Of a DNA stretch of 64,000 bases, positions 34,901 through 49,900 are shown in pieces. The translations under genes and the position numbers were made by a program. The first letter of the stretch is position 1, and each line of letters opens with the position of its first letter. The notes under the pieces were generated by a model. The model saw only the letters and a program-made list of their open reading frames with translations. It did no database searches and had not been told where the DNA came from. Source of the DNA: Arenicola marina (lineage: Eukaryota; Annelida; Polychaeta; Arenicolidae); the NCBI GenBank assembly GCA_964019135.1, contig OZ025257.1, positions 20,425,971 through 20,489,970 on the forward strand, given 5' to 3'.

Positions 34901-37900
34901 GTTACACTACTACATGTACTCATATTACTCTGTCAAGAAACATGTAATGAGGAACATTCATGTAAGATAGGAGTAGAATTTGTACATAATTGCCAAACCT
35001 TTTCAGTAAATTTGGTTTTTTTAACTTGTAATTCCGTCAAATTGTGAGATAAACGAAGCCTCACTGTCAGTGATCCAGTTACATTGTTAACCACTTGGTT
35101 GTAGAGACTGAGCTCTCCTCACCCGAAGCTCCCGAAGACCAAGCACAAAACTTGGAGGGAGACGAACCCATCAAAGCATATGAAAAGAGAGCCATCAACT
35201 ACCTTGTCAATGAATATCTCATGATTAATGACTATAAGCTGACATCAGTAACATTCGCAGAGGAAAATGAAAATCAGGTTTGTGGCTTGTTCTTCAGTAA
35301 TATCTACATGTTACTCTATGATGTTCATCAAAAACAGAATAATGCAAGATAACTTTAGGGCTTATGTATTACATAGCCTCTTGGAAATGTATTACATTGC
35401 CTCTTGGAAATGTATTACATAGCCTCTTGGAAATGTATTACATAGCCTCTTGGAAATGTATTACATTGCCTCTTGGAAATGTATTACATAGCCTCTTGGA
35501 AATGTATTACATAGCCTCTTGGAAATGTATTACATAGCCTCTTGGAAATGTATTACATAGCCTCTTGGAAATGTATTACATACTCTCATCAAATATGCCA
35601 GCTTCCTTTTTTGAAATTTATATTTGTATAACCGTTTCCGTTCTACTATAACCATACATTGCACATTGCTTACACATAAGTGGCAGCCTTATCCTCATGC
35701 CCTCACTACGCTCCTGGGCTTACCATGGGCATCATCTGGGTTAAGCTCATGCTCTGCAAGTGATCAACGCCAGCACTGTGGTGATCAGCATTGATGATAT
35801 GTGTGCTGCAGGACTTTGAAGACTGGGATGACGTGGGTCTGAACATCCCCAAGCCGCCTGACTTCCTCCACCTCTACCGAGACTTCGGTCAGCGCACCTC
35901 GCCCTGTGTCGACAAGAAGGACTTCAGCTGCATGGCTCACCTCGACAGCGCCACCGACGAGGAGCAGCTGCAAGAAATCATACAGGAGAAGATAAAGATG
36001 GTATATTGATATAACCTGTTATTTAGATCCGTGCATCAGCAAAGACGTGACCTGGTTTTGTTGGTGGGGTCTGCTTAGTTACGGCGTGGACATGTTCTGT
36101 GGCGTAAAAGATCGCTTTACGTACTTCTTCAACGGTAATTGACGTGGTCAATGACGTGGACATAGGTCCTAGTTTCATGTATTTAGTTTCTTTGTGTTTT
36201 TTTATTGGTTTTGAAGTAGGACGCTTTAAGCTGTGTAGGTCATATCGCGACAATGAAAAGGGTCAAAGTAGAGAGGAGCCATCTCTCCGGGGTAACTCCC
36301 CTACTCTTTACGAAGAAAGGCAAGGGATCTTTTTCTTGCACGAACATATTTGCACAGTTGGGGTTGGAACCACGCACCGGGTGCTCGGATTGACCAAGCA
36401 GAGCACAGTCGATAATAGCCGAACGCCCTACCTACTAAGCCCCTGTTTCTTTGTTGGAACGGGTTAACAGTCAAAATGCGAATCATGCCTGTTTTTTGTT
36501 TTTTTCTTGACTTGGAAGGTTTTTACAAGGCGCCATCCAAATGGCTTGGTTGTGAGCGCGCTCGGCTTTGTCGAGTGAGCTCTGCCAGGCTATTGTAGGG
36601 GAGTTACCACCCCCCCTAAGGCACATGGCTCTGCTCTGCCCGTCATCCTCCCCACTGACTTAATGCATGAGTCAAAGAGACCTACATTAATCACCTCAGC
36701 TATAATCGTGTTTAAATGTACGCTTCTTATTCACCTTTCAGACCAGTCAAATAGCCAGAATGGATGAGCAGATTCACAATATTATGGCAGAGAATGATAT
36801 CCTTAGTCACCAACTGAAAGAGATGGAAAGGTACGATAATGACCGGTATGCATTTCTACTGAACGTGATATAGACTCTCATATTAATTGGCTTAATGCAC
36901 GGATAATTTTAATATCTTTTCTAAATTGGCACGCGTACAATCGAACTTTATTGCAGCAGTACGTATAGGATTAAAACACAAGCTGACTTTATGTAAATAA
37001 TCTGTAAATACAAAAGATAAACGAGTGAATTAAGTTAAATTGCCTATGTATTGGACTGGTACGATAGCCTTTTTATTAAATGTCTAATAATGGGTGATCA
37101 AAGTAACTGTCAAATAACGCTTGTCACTTTTCCTTCGACCTGACAAGATATTGGATGGGTGAAATGAGAAGAGTCGTTGAGTAAGCTTTTCTCAATGAGA
37201 ATCGATGACGTTTAAGTTGGTGTTAGTCAGTAGCATAATGTTTCTCTCTAATAAGTTTGATTCCTCATGGATTGCGACTGTGGCTATGATTTACCTGAAT
37301 GAAAATTTCGGAAGTTTGACAGGTCGTAATGTGTTGTATTCAATTTAATCGATTCATTTTAATTAATTTTATCTGAAATTGTCAATAGCGGGTATGGTAT
37401 TTTTGTATGTGAGGCAATTAATTTTTTTACAACGCATGATAATTAAGGTGCTTATGTGGTGTTACAGAATCCTGTTATTGCCCCTCATACAGGTGTCCAG
37501 TATTGGTTGCTGGGGGTATCGGTTGTAGTGGAATTTTATGCTCAGATTATAAAAACTTGTTATCTTTGAAATTCTCGTCAAGCTCAATCAAAGTAAAAAC
37601 AAGTTTAACAAAAGGTGTTCTTTTCCATATATGCAAAACAGTACACAAATGAGCGTATTCGCTGGTATTAGATGCTAGGTACATGATTACTCCCCTCAAC
37701 GACCGCTAGAAATGTCAATCATGTCACTCGTAAATCGCGTACGACATTGACAATTAATTATATATCACTGTATGTTGATGTACTTAATAATATCCGGTGT
37801 TGTATATTAATTTTTAGTAATCTTAGTAACAAATTTATGGTTAGTTTCGTACAACAGTTACAGTTTTGCCGAACTCTAGATCGGTCACCGTAATCGAAAG

Positions 37901-40900
37901 CGCAGCATTAAGTCTGCCGTAGAACTGTTTAAGTGAAGTTATTTCGTATTTAAGCAAATGCACATTATAGTAATGACACGGCGTATTAGGAAATGGAAGG
38001 CCACTGTAGGTCTCTAGCCAGCTCATATAGTCATTATGTCACTGGTAATTAAAGTAATTAAACAAAGCGTCACGCTATTACGTATATTACGATACTCACT
38101 GATTATGTACGTAAAGATCCGTTAAGGTGTACTGGAGATATTCATCAGGTACATCATTTACGTTCACGCGCGTCAATGGAAAGTGTGTAACTAACTGCCT
38201 GACATTACTAACGTGTACGGGTTCCGTACGTCTCGCGTGTCTTATACATGTACAATGTATTCCATCTTTGTATTTGTTGATTTCTCCAAATTGTTGTGAC
38301 AGTTAATTAACATGATATCTAAATATTTATTCCTCACATTTTACATAAGTAATGCTTTCGCATTGTCTTGAACTTGCACCTTATCTGATATCTGAACAAT
38401 ACATTCTTATGATTTATCTTTCGTCTATTTCTCCGTCAGGGTAATATATAATACTGTCCCTAGTTTTACGTCTCTGTCCATGTATCTTATCTTCCGAACA
38501 GAAGAACACTATTTCTATTAATCCATTCTCTTGTTGGGTTTTTAATAATGCGTTTGTATTATAGGGACGCTGATACGTCGCGAGCTATACCTCTGAAGTC
38601 CTCCACCCCTGCTGTGAGCCCCATTAAACCCCCCACCTACTCCACCCCCGCTACGCACAAAGCTCCGACTCGGGCCCGAGAGCCGCCACCAGATGGCGAC
38701 ACTGCCGCGGACGTCGACGAGAGCGGCGTAGAACCCCTGAGAGACGCTACGACGTCATCTCTGGAGTCGTCCAATGGGACGGTGAACGGCCCGACGCAGG
38801 GAGCTGTCTTCGCTGAAAGTTTACCCCTGGGACTCGGGGAGAGCGCGGACCCCAATCACTTGAACAACTCTAGTCAAATCCCGAATCATACCATGAACTC
38901 GCTGAAGGTGGAGGTGGGGTCTACATTGTCCGACCCCAATCTCACCGTCACGGATTCCACTTTCGCGTCTTCCGAGCAAAGCCAAACGACTCCATTCACA
39001 TGGCAACCGTCACGAAGGTAACACGCTTGTCTAATGATACACATAGCGTATGTAAGTGACCGTACAATGTGCGTGCAGATACCTCCAAAAGATACTAACA
39101 TCTTCTGCACTCATTGAGCTAACATTGACATAATCTGATGTGTGCGTTAATATGAAGTTATTTATTACACTCCCAAGCCATATTGGTTCCAACACACTGT
39201 ATATTCTTGATAACATATTAAAGTCCCATGTTGATGACACTTATATTCCAAGAGAGCATTGTGTGTTTAATACGGGGGCATGCATCCCTAATAGGTATGC
39301 ATGCCCTTGTAATTTACTTTTACGTTGGTTGCAGAAATAGGTCTGAAGCCAACGTAAAGGTTACGTTTCATGTGGCACAATAGCAAGTGATAAATAATTA
39401 GCAAGTAACAGCTACCCTGGCCAAACGTTTTTTTCTCAGTGGAAGCGTGTGTGGTTTATGTATATTTGTGTTCCAGGAAGTTGTCGTCGGCATTCCAATC
39501 GGCGCTGATGAGTACTGCATTCCAAGTGTCGCACGACAACCGTATCATCCGAGAGGTGGGTGTCGTCACTGAAGCCTTACAATATATATATATATATATA
39601 CCGTAGTTGCTCGATCAAAAGCCCGGGCGGTTATTTTCTGTCACGACATTTCCTGAGACGAGCCTGTCATTGTGGCCTAAGATAACGCCCCTAGCAAATG
39701 TGTGATATCTCTGGTTTCAGTCACGGTACAGCTATTTATACCTGTACATGTAGTCCACATGTGCCACAAACAGATTCACTTATATATGCATCAAAGGTAT
39801 AACGATCTACTGGTATTAACTGACCTCCTCCGGTCATATTTGTGTTGTGCTTGCAGTGTTGGTGCCAAGTTATTGATTAGTTAAGTTTTGCCTATTAACA
39901 TATATTAACAATATAACACATAATAATGTGTTTTTAATAACAGGTAACAGTCTCTATCCCATGAAGTCACTAAAAACGGATTATTCAAAGTCCGATCTGT
40001 TTCTTTTTTTCTTTTTTGGACCGATACTCCATGTAGACAGGCGCTATGCTATTTTGTCCATCTACTCCATGTAAACATTCGCTATGCTATGTTGTCCATG
40101 TACTCCATGTAAACATTCGCTATGCTATGTTGTCCATGTACTCCATGTAAACAGGCGCTATGCTATGTTGTCCATGTACTCCATGTAAACAGGCGCGATG
40201 CTATGTTCTCCATGTACTCCATGTAAACAGGCGCTATGCTACGTTGTCCATGTACTCCATGTAAACAGGCGCTATGCTATGTTGTCCATGCACTGCATGT
40301 AAACAGGCGCTATGCTATGGTGTCCATTTACTCCATGTAAACAGGCACTATGCCATGTTGTCCATGTACTCTATGTAACCAGGCGCTATGCTATGTTGTC
40401 CATGTACTCCATGTAACCAGGCGCTATGCTATGTTGTCCATGTACTCCATGTAAACAGGCGCTATGCTATGTTGTCCATGTACTCCATGTAAACAGGCGC
40501 TATGCTATGTTGTCCATGTACTCCATGTAAACAGGCGCTATGCTATGTTGTCCATCTGTCCAAATGTAAACAGGCGCTATGCGATGTTGTTCATGTAGGT
40601 GTCCAAGCTGACAGACTCCAGTGGAGAGAAGGTGGTGCTCATGCTGGGGCGGTGCCTGCCTCACATCGTACCCAACGTGCTGCTCGCCAAGAGAGAGGTA
40701 GGCTGAGTCCGCATTGTGCGCCATCAAAGGCTGCTCAATTATTGCTCGTGTTACGTCCTTACTCTTTGCGAAAGAGTTAAATATGGAGTCCATCATTGTA
40801 ATGCATGCTGCCTCTTTGCGAAAGAGGTAAGTATGGCTCGGCATGATGATGTCTCGGCGGTAAATTTCCCCAAACTTTTTTCGAACGAAACAATCTGGAA

Positions 40901-43900
40901 TTGATGTGATGGGGTGTGTCTCTTTGCGGAGCAAGAATAATTGGGCCTTGTCCTCTGGTAGTCGCCACGACTCTTTGCGACGGACATACTTGACCGCGCA
41001 CCAAACCTGACCTGTCGTGACGTCACGTGACCTACACGTGGTGCATGCCCGGACTTTGTTTCCTTCAGGAGCTGATCCCGTTGATTTTGTGCACGGCCAC
41101 CCTGCATCCAGACAACAAGGAGCGGGACCAACTCCTCAACATCCTCTTCAACCTCATCAAGCGGCCGGACATGGAACAAAGGTCCGTACAACAGCCTACA
41201 GCAACATGACATGTTTGTCTGGATATCTTAATATGCAATAGTTTATTTAATGCAGTCATTAAATTTAAAAAAAACATTTCAATTTATTTTTGTATTAATA
41301 CAACATTTAGTCTTGTGCAACATAATAGATACCGATAATGAATTATAAAAATAACATCAGTCATTAGCAAGAATATAATAATCAAATATAAAAATTACAT
41401 CAGTCATTAGCAAGAAATTATTAATGAAATGTTAACATAGCCTCAGTCATTAGCAAGAAATTACTAATTCGATATTTGAACAGTGCATCGTAGATTAATA
41501 TTGTACATAGTTCAGGTTGAGATGCTATTCGTATGGCACAAGGGCGTTATTTCAACATCCTCACATATCCTAGGATAAAAAATGTGTTCTGTGATAAAAC
41601 CCATCGCGCACGAGAAACTATGTCATTTGTATTTTCTCGCATGAACCTCAGTAAATTTCACCCTGATAGAAGGTTTATACATACAAATGCGCAGTCGCTG
41701 AGTGCGAGATGAGTTTATCCCGGACTTGGTGTCACAATAGGCCGCAGCTAACTGAGTGTGAAATCCATGGGATGTGAGTGAACCCTCGTTGCTTGTTTCT
41801 TGCAGACACATTATCCTGACTGGGTGCGTGGCCTTTGCTCAGCACGTGGGACCCGAGCGGGTGGAAACAGAACTACTGCCTCAGTGCTGGGAACAGGTTC
41901 GCAAGGCCCATGTTATTACTCTACATATAAATATACATGTTGTGAACGCCAATTATTAATACAAATATAATTACACACGTTTGTGCAAGTCAGTTATTAC
42001 AATATGTATAAACATACAGGCAAAAAGATATTACTTTAACGTCAATTATTACTATACAAATAAATATACAGGTTCTGAATACCAATTATTACTATAATAT
42101 AAATGTACAGGTTCTAATCTAACCTATACCCGTTGCTCGTAAAGTTAGGATCAGTCGTTACATCAGCCTGAACAGATTTCAGTGAAACGATCTCCAGATC
42201 TCCTGTACTGATGCGTGCTTGTGTGAGATGTGGAGCTACCCTCACCACGGACTGTTGTGTCAGTTGTGGCGATACGCTCTCCCAGGACTGAGGACTGAAA
42301 GGATTTCTGTTTGTAGATTACTCATAAGTACGCTGAGAGACGGCTGTTAGTGGCGGAGGCCTGTGGAGCCCTGTCGCCATACCTACCGGTGAGTGTACAG
42401 AGCATTTTAGTACCAATCTCCTTCTGTTATGTTGCGGATCAGTAACATTTCTTCTGACATGCTGCAAATCAGTGATACATGTCTTTTGATAAAAGTCAGT
42501 AAGATATTTCTTCTGATATGTTGCGAATCAGCAACACATTTTATGTGATCTGTTGCAAATCAGCAACACATTTCATGTGATATGTTGCGAACCAGCAACA
42601 CATTTTATGTGATCTGTTGCAAATCAGCAACACATTTCATGTGATATGTTGCACATCAGTAACATTTCTTCTGATATGTTGCAACTCAGTCTTACATTTC
42701 TTTTGATACAAGTCAGTAATATATTTCTTCTGATATGTTGCAAATCGGGAACACATTTCATCTGATATTTTTTCATTCAGTAATACTTCTTTCTCACATA
42801 TTACCGTAGTAGTATAATTATTTATTTAAGTGACACCTGGCATGAAAGACTACATAATATACAATCATTTAGTTGTGTGAAATACAACAGCAAGGTAACA
42901 TCGGCCAACCAGCTTTACGAGTCACTATCACCTAAACATTATCAGTATAACAGCACACTATAGTATTATGCTTCGCAAATAATATACATGCAGTTAAGTC
43001 TCAAGATTTAATTATACAGTGACTGCTATAGGATGTTTCGTCGCTTAACATGCTTCGTCGTTTAACAGATGTTTCGTTGCTTAACAGATGTTTCGTCGCT
43101 GTTACATGGCTCCTGATGCATGGGGTATATTGAGTTGTCTGTGACGGCCGGTCTGTCTGTGTGTCTCTCTCGTCAGAACGAGATCCGCAGTTCGCTGGTG
43201 CTCTCCATGTTGAACCAGATGCTCCAGGATGACAAGACGGAGGAGGTCCGGGAGGCCGTCGTCCGGAGCCTCGGACTTATCATGGGATTCATCGACGATC
43301 CCGACAAGTTCTCCCAGGTAAGTCCGGGCGTCAGGAATTAACTTGTAATAATTGTATTAATAAAGAATAAACTCGTAATAATTGTATTAATAAGGAATAA
43401 ACTCGTAATACTTGTGATAATAAGGAATAAACTCGTCAAAAGTTTATTAACAAAGAATAAACTCGTAATAATTGTATTAATAAGGAATAAACTCGTAATA
43501 CTTGTATTAATAAGGAATAAACTCGTAAAAATTGTATTAATAAAGAATAAACTCGTAATAATTGTATTAATAAGGAATCAACTCCTAATAATTGTGTTAA
43601 TAAGGAATTGTAATAATTGTAATAAAACTTAGTTGGTTGGTTGTATATTCAGGACGCTAAGCACTTTTGATCTTATCCCGCCGTCAATGGGAGAAGGAAG
43701 GGAGGCTCTCAGGTGGCCAGAGCGCTCAATGCGCTAACCCACTGGGCTATCAGGGCGGCCCTCTTGTGGAGCGGATACGACTCTCTAAATGTACCTCAGC
43801 AGGGCGCGGAGATGCAGTCCGGTTAAATTCCCCAATGCTCTATTGCGGTCCATGCACTCCGGTCTGTTTCTGTGGTTGTGCAGGGCGCCGAGATGCTGTA

Positions 43901-46900
43901 CGTGACACTGTATTCCGGTCTGTTTCTGTCGTTGTGCAGGACGCCGAGATGCTGTACGTGGCACTGTACTCTGGTTTGTTTCTATCTTTGAGCAGGGCGC
44001 CGAGATGCTGTACGTGACACTGTACTTTGGTCTGTTTCTGTCGTTGAACAGGGCGCCGAGATGCTGTACGTGGCACTGTACTCTGGTCTGTTTCTATCTT
44101 TGAGCAGGGCGCCGAGATGCTGTACGTGACACTGTATTCCGGTCTGTTTCTGTCGTTGATCAGGGCGCCAAGATGCTGTACGTGACACTGTATTCCGGTC
44201 TGTTTCTGTGGTTGTGCAGGGCGCCGAGATGCTGTACGTGACACTGTATTCCGGTCTGTTTCTGTCGTTGTGCAGGGCGCCGAGATGCTGTACGTGGCAC
44301 TGTACTCTGGTCTGTTTCTATCTTTGAGCAGGGCGCCGAGATGCTGTACGTGGCACTGTACTCTGGTCTGTTTCTATCTTTGAGCAGGGCGCCGAAATGC
44401 TGTACGTGACATTGTACTCCGGTCTGTTTCTGTCGTTGAGCAGGGCGCCGAAATGCTGTACGTGACATTGTACTCCGGTCTGTTTCTGTCGTTGAGCAGG
44501 GCGCCGAAATGCTGTACGTGACACTGTATTCCGGTCTGTTTCTGTGGTTGTGCAGGGCGCCGAGATGCTGTACGTGACACTGTATTCCGGTCTGTTTCTG
44601 TCGTTGTGCAGGGCGCCGAGATGCTGTACGTGACACTGTATTCCGGTCTGTTTATGTCGTTGAGCAGGGCGCCGAAATGCTGTACGTGACATTGTACTCC
44701 GGTCTGTTTCTATCTTTGAGCAGGGCGCCGAGATGCTGTACGTGGCACTGTACTCTGGTCTGTTTCTGTCGTTGAGCAGGGCGCCGAGATGCTGTACGTG
44801 GCACTGTACTCTGGTCTGTTTCTGTCGTTGAGCAGGGCGCCGAGATGCTGTACGTGGCACTGTACTCTGGTCTGTTTCTATCTTTGAGCAGGGCGCCGAG
44901 ATGCTGTACGTGGCACTGTACTCTGGTCTGTTTCTGTCGTTGAGCAGGGCGCCGAGATGCTGTACGTGGCACTGTACTCTGGTCTGTTTCTGTCGTTGAG
45001 GAGGGCGCCGAGATACTGTACGTTACACTGTACTCTGGTCTGTTTCAGTCGTTGAGCAGGGCGCCGAGATGCTGTACGTGGCACTTTACTCTGGTCTGTT
45101 TCTATCTTTGAGCAGGGCGCCGAGATGCTGTACGTGGCACTGTACTCTGGTCTGTTTCTGTCGTTGAGCAGGGCGCCGAGATGCTGTACGTGGCACTGTA
45201 CTCTGGTCTGTTTCTGTCGTTGAGCAGGGCGCCGAGATGCTGTACGTGGCACTGTACTCTGGTCTGTTTCTATCTTTGAGCAGGGCGCCGAGATGCTGTA
45301 CGTGGCACTGTACTCTGGTCTGTTTCTGTCGTTGAGCAGGGCGCCGAGATGCTGTACGTGGCACTGTACTCTGGTCTGTCTCTGTCGTTGAGCAAGGCGC
45401 CGAGATGCTGTACGTGGCACTGTACTCTGGTCTGTTTCTATCTTTGAGCAGGACGCCGAGATGCTGTACGTGGCACTGTACTCTGGTCTGTTTCTGTCGT
45501 TGAGCAGGGCGCCGAGATGCTGTACGTGGCACTGTACTCTGGTCTGTTTCTGTCGTTGAGGAGGGCGCCGAGATACTGTACGTTACACTGTACTCTGGTC
45601 TGTTTCAGTCGTTGAGCAGGGCGCCGAGATGCTGTACGTGGCACTGTACTCTGGTCTGTTTCTATCTTTGAGCAGGGCGCCGAGATGCTGTACGTGGCAC
45701 TGTACTCTGGTCTGTTTCTGTCGTTGAGCAGGGCGCCGAGATGCTGTACGTGGCACTGTACTCTGGTCTGTTTATGTCGTTGTGCAGGGCGCCGAGATGC
45801 TGTACGTGGCACTGTACTCTGGTCTGTTTCTGTCGTTGATCAGGGCGCCGAGATGCTGTACGTGGCGCTGGCGGACAGCTCTGAGCGGGTCCTGAGCTGC
45901 GTGCACCACGTCTTGCTGCCGTCGTACGGAATGTGGGCGCTGGAGCTGGGCCGCCTACAGACCGACCTGCTGCAGTTACTGGTCGACAAGATGGAGCGTC
46001 TCGTCCAGGTCAGCACCGCACCGCCCCCACCCCCCTCGACAGGGGGACGTCGCTCGCCATTAATACTAGCAGGGCTGTGATAGAACTTGATTAAAAAGAG
46101 AGTAACCTTCTTTAATTTCAATCTAATTTTTTAATTTAGATCTGATTTTAATTTAGATCTGATTTTTTATATTTAGATCTGATTTTTAATTTAGATCTGA
46201 TTTTTAATTTAAATATGATTTTAATTTAAAAAGAATTTTAACAATTGAAATAGTTTTAGCAATTTCAATAGTTTTCTTGCATTTGAGTTCGTTTTAGCGA
46301 TATAGCATTTTAACATGTTAATATTATCTTTCTAACATGTGAATCTTTAAGATGTTCTTTTTCTTAGTAGCTGTTATTAGACTGACAAACGATGCCTTGA
46401 CATGGTAATTTGTGTTATGTGAATATAACGTTGCATTACTGATGAATTATTCAGACACACGTTGTAATGGATGGCCTTTCTCATATCTGACTGACTACAG
46501 ACTTGCCCATCGGGGTCGCGGCCCAGTGGCGCCCCTAGCGGTCCCACTGGAGGCTCGGTGCCGTGGGACCGCAGCCAATTTTGTCAGCTCGCTCTGACCG
46601 TCCAACACCTCACGCCGCTGCTCTTCGCTGCGGTACTCATGTCCGCGCCGTTTGCTGCGCACACCGACGGGGCCGACCATACGGAGGACCTACCCACCTA
46701 CTCCGGTGAGTCAAACGATTACAGTGGAGGCCGGTGGTTGTGAGTCGGTGTACCTTGCTTACAGTGGAGGCCGGTGGTTGTGAGTCGGTGTACTTTGCTT
46801 GCAGTGGAGGCCGGTGGCTGTGAGTCAGTGTACTTTGATTACAGTGGAGGCCGGTGGCTGTGAGTCGGTGTACTTTGATTACACTGGAGGCCGGCGGCTG

Positions 46901-49900
46901 TGAGTCAGTATACTTTGATTTCAGTGGAGGCCGGTGGCTGTGAGTCAGTATACTTTGATTACAGTGGAGGCCGGTGGCTGTGAGTCGGTGTGCTTTGATT
47001 ACAGTGGAGGCCGGCGGCTGTGAGTCAGTGTACTTTGATTACAGTGGAGGCCGGCGGCTGTGAGTCAGTATACTTTGATTACAGTGGAGGCCGGCGGCTG
47101 TGAGTCAGTATACTTTGATTACAGTGGAGGCCGGCGGCTGTGAGTCAGTATACTTTGATTACAGTGGAGGCCGGTGGCTGTGAGTCAGTGTACTTTGATT
47201 ACAGTGGAGGCCGGTGGCTGTGAGTCAGTGTACTTTGATTACAGTGGAGGCCGGTGGCTGTTAGTCGGTGTACTTTGATTACAGTGGAGGCCGGTGGCTG
47301 TGAGTCAGTGTACTTTAATTACAGTGGAGGCCGGTGGCTGTGAGTCGGTGTACTTTGATTACAGTGGAGACCGGCGGCTGTGAGTCAGTATACTTTGATT
47401 ACAGTGGAGGCCGGTGGCTGTGAGTCAGTATACTTTGATTAAAGTGGAGACCGGTGGCTGTGAGTCGGTGTACTTGGATTACAGTGGAGGCCGGTGGTTA
47501 TAAGTCAGTATACTTTGATTAAAGTGGAGGCCGGTGGCTGTGAGTCGGTGTACTTTGATTACAGTGGAGGCCGGCGGCTGTGAGTCAGTATACTTTGATT
47601 ACAGTGGAGGCCGGCGGGTGTGAGTCAGTATACTTTGATTACAGTGGAGGCCGGCGACTGAGAGTCAGTATACTTTGATTACAGTGGAGGCCGGCGGCTG
47701 TGAGTCAGTATACTTTGATTACAGTAGAGGCCGGTGGCTGTGAGTCTGTATACTTTGATTAAAGTGGAGACCGGTGGTTGTGAGTCGGTGTACTTTGATT
47801 ACAGTGGAGGCCGGTGACTGTGAGTCAGTATACTTTGATTACAGTGGAGGCCGGTGGTTGTGAGTCAGTATACTTTGATTACAGTGGAGGCCGGTGGTTG
47901 TGAGTCAGTATACTTTGATTACAGTGGAGGCCGGTGGTTGTGAGTCAGTATACTTTGATTACAGTGGAGACCGGTGGTTGTGAGTCAGTATACTTTGATT
48001 ACAGTGGAGGCCGGTGGCTGTGAGTCAGTATACTTTGATTACAGTGGAGGCCGGTGGTTGTGAGTCAGTATACTTTGATTAAAGTGGAGGCCGGTGGCTG
48101 TGAGTCAGTGTACTTTGATTACAGTGGAGGCCGGTGGTTGTGAGTCAGTATACTTTGATTACAGTGGAGGCCGGTGGTTGTGAGTCGGTGTACTTTGTTT
48201 ACAGTGGAGGCCGGTGGCTGTGAGTCAGTATACTTTGATTGCAGTGGAGGCCGGTGGCTGTGAGTCAGTGTACTTTGTTTACAGTGGAGGCCGGTGGTTG
48301 TGAGTCAGTATACTTTGATTAAAGTGGAGGCCGGTGGCTGTGAGTCAGTATACTTTAATTACAGTGGAGGCCGGTGGTTGTGAGTCAGTATACTTTGATT
48401 AAAGTGGAGGCCGGTGGCTGTGAGTCAGTGTACTTTGATTACAGTGGAGGCCGGTCGTTGTGAGTCAGTATACTTTGATTACAGTGGAGGCCGGTGGTTG
48501 TGAGTCAGTGTACTTTGTTTACAGTGGAGGCCGGTGGCTGTGAGTCAGTATACTTTGCTTGCAGTGGAGGCCGGTGGCTGTGAGTCAGTGTACTTTGCTT
48601 GCAGTGGAGGCCGGTGGCTGTGAGTCAGTATACTCTGATTGCAGTGGAGGCCGGTGGCTGTGAGTCAGTATACTTTGATTACAGTGGAGGCCGGTGGCTG
48701 TGAGTCAGTATACTTTGATAACAGTGGAGGCCGGTGGCTGTGAGACAGTGTACTTTGATTACAGTGGAGGCCGGTGGTTGTGAGTCAGTGTACTTTGCTT
48801 GCAGTGGAGGCCGGTGGCTGTGAGTCGGTGTACGTTGCTTGCAGTGGAGGCTGGTGGCTGTGAGTCAGTGTACTTTGCTTGCAGTGGAAGCCGGTGGCTA
48901 TGAGTCGGTGTACTTGGATTACATTGGAGGCTGGTGGTTGTGAGTCAGTATACTTTGATTACAGTGGAGGCCGGTGGCTGTGAGTCAGTATACTTTGATT
49001 CCAGTGGAGGCCGGTGGCTGTGAGTCAGTATACTTTGATTACAGTGGAGGCCGGTGGTTGTGAGTCAGTATACTTTGCTTGCAGTGGAGGCCGGTGGCTG
49101 TGAGTCGGTGTACTTGGATTACAGTGGAGGCCGGTGGCTGTGAGTCAGTATACTTTGATTACAGTGGAGGCCGGTGGTTGTGAGTCAGTATACTTTGATT
49201 ATAGTGGAGGCCGGTGGCTGTGAGTCAGTATACTTTGTTTACAGTGGAGGCCGGTAGTTGTGCGTCAGTATACTTTGATTATAGTGGAGGCCGGTGGCTG
49301 TGAGTCAGTAAACTTTGATTACAGTGGAGGCCGGTGGCTGTGAGTCAGTATACTTTGATTACAGTGGAGGCCGGTGGCTGTGAGACAGTGTACTTTGATT
49401 ACAGTGGAGGCCGGTGGTTGTGAGTCAGTGTACTTTGCTTGCAGTGGAGGCCGGTGGCTGTGAGTCGGTGTACGTTGCTTGCAGTGGAGGCTGGTGGCTG
49501 TGAGTCAGTGTACTTTGCTTGCAGTGGAAGCCGGTGGCTATGAGTCGGTGTACGTTGATTACAGTGGAGGCCGGTGGCTGTGAGTCGGTGTACTTGGATT
49601 ACATTGGAGGCTGGTGGTTGTGAGTCAGTATACTTTGATTACAGTGGAGGCCGGTGGCTGTGAGTCAGTATACTTTGATTCCAGTGGAGGCCGGTGGCTG
49701 TGAGTCAGTATACTTTGATTACAGTGGAGGCCGGTGGTTGTGAGTCAGTATACTTTGCTTGCAGTGGAGGCCGGTGGCTGTGAGTCGGTGTACTTGGATT
49801 ACAGTGGAGGCCGGTGGCTGTGAGTCAGTATACTTTGATTACAGTGGAGGCCGGTGGTTGTGAGTCAGTATACTTTGCTTGCAGTGGAGGCCGGTGGCTG

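Noticed and set aside
35101-35104. RELCH exon 4 starting at the ATG near 35095
   Set aside because: A TTGTAG acceptor at 35104 with exon start 35105 joins in phase to exon 3 and gives the conserved sequence; the ATG is internal to the intron.
43840-45812. Many long minus-strand open frames with CHVQHLGALLKDRNRPEY-type repeats
   Set aside because: They are antisense readings of the 56-bp array; the unit's true meaning is the exon 14 acceptor and exon start on the plus strand.
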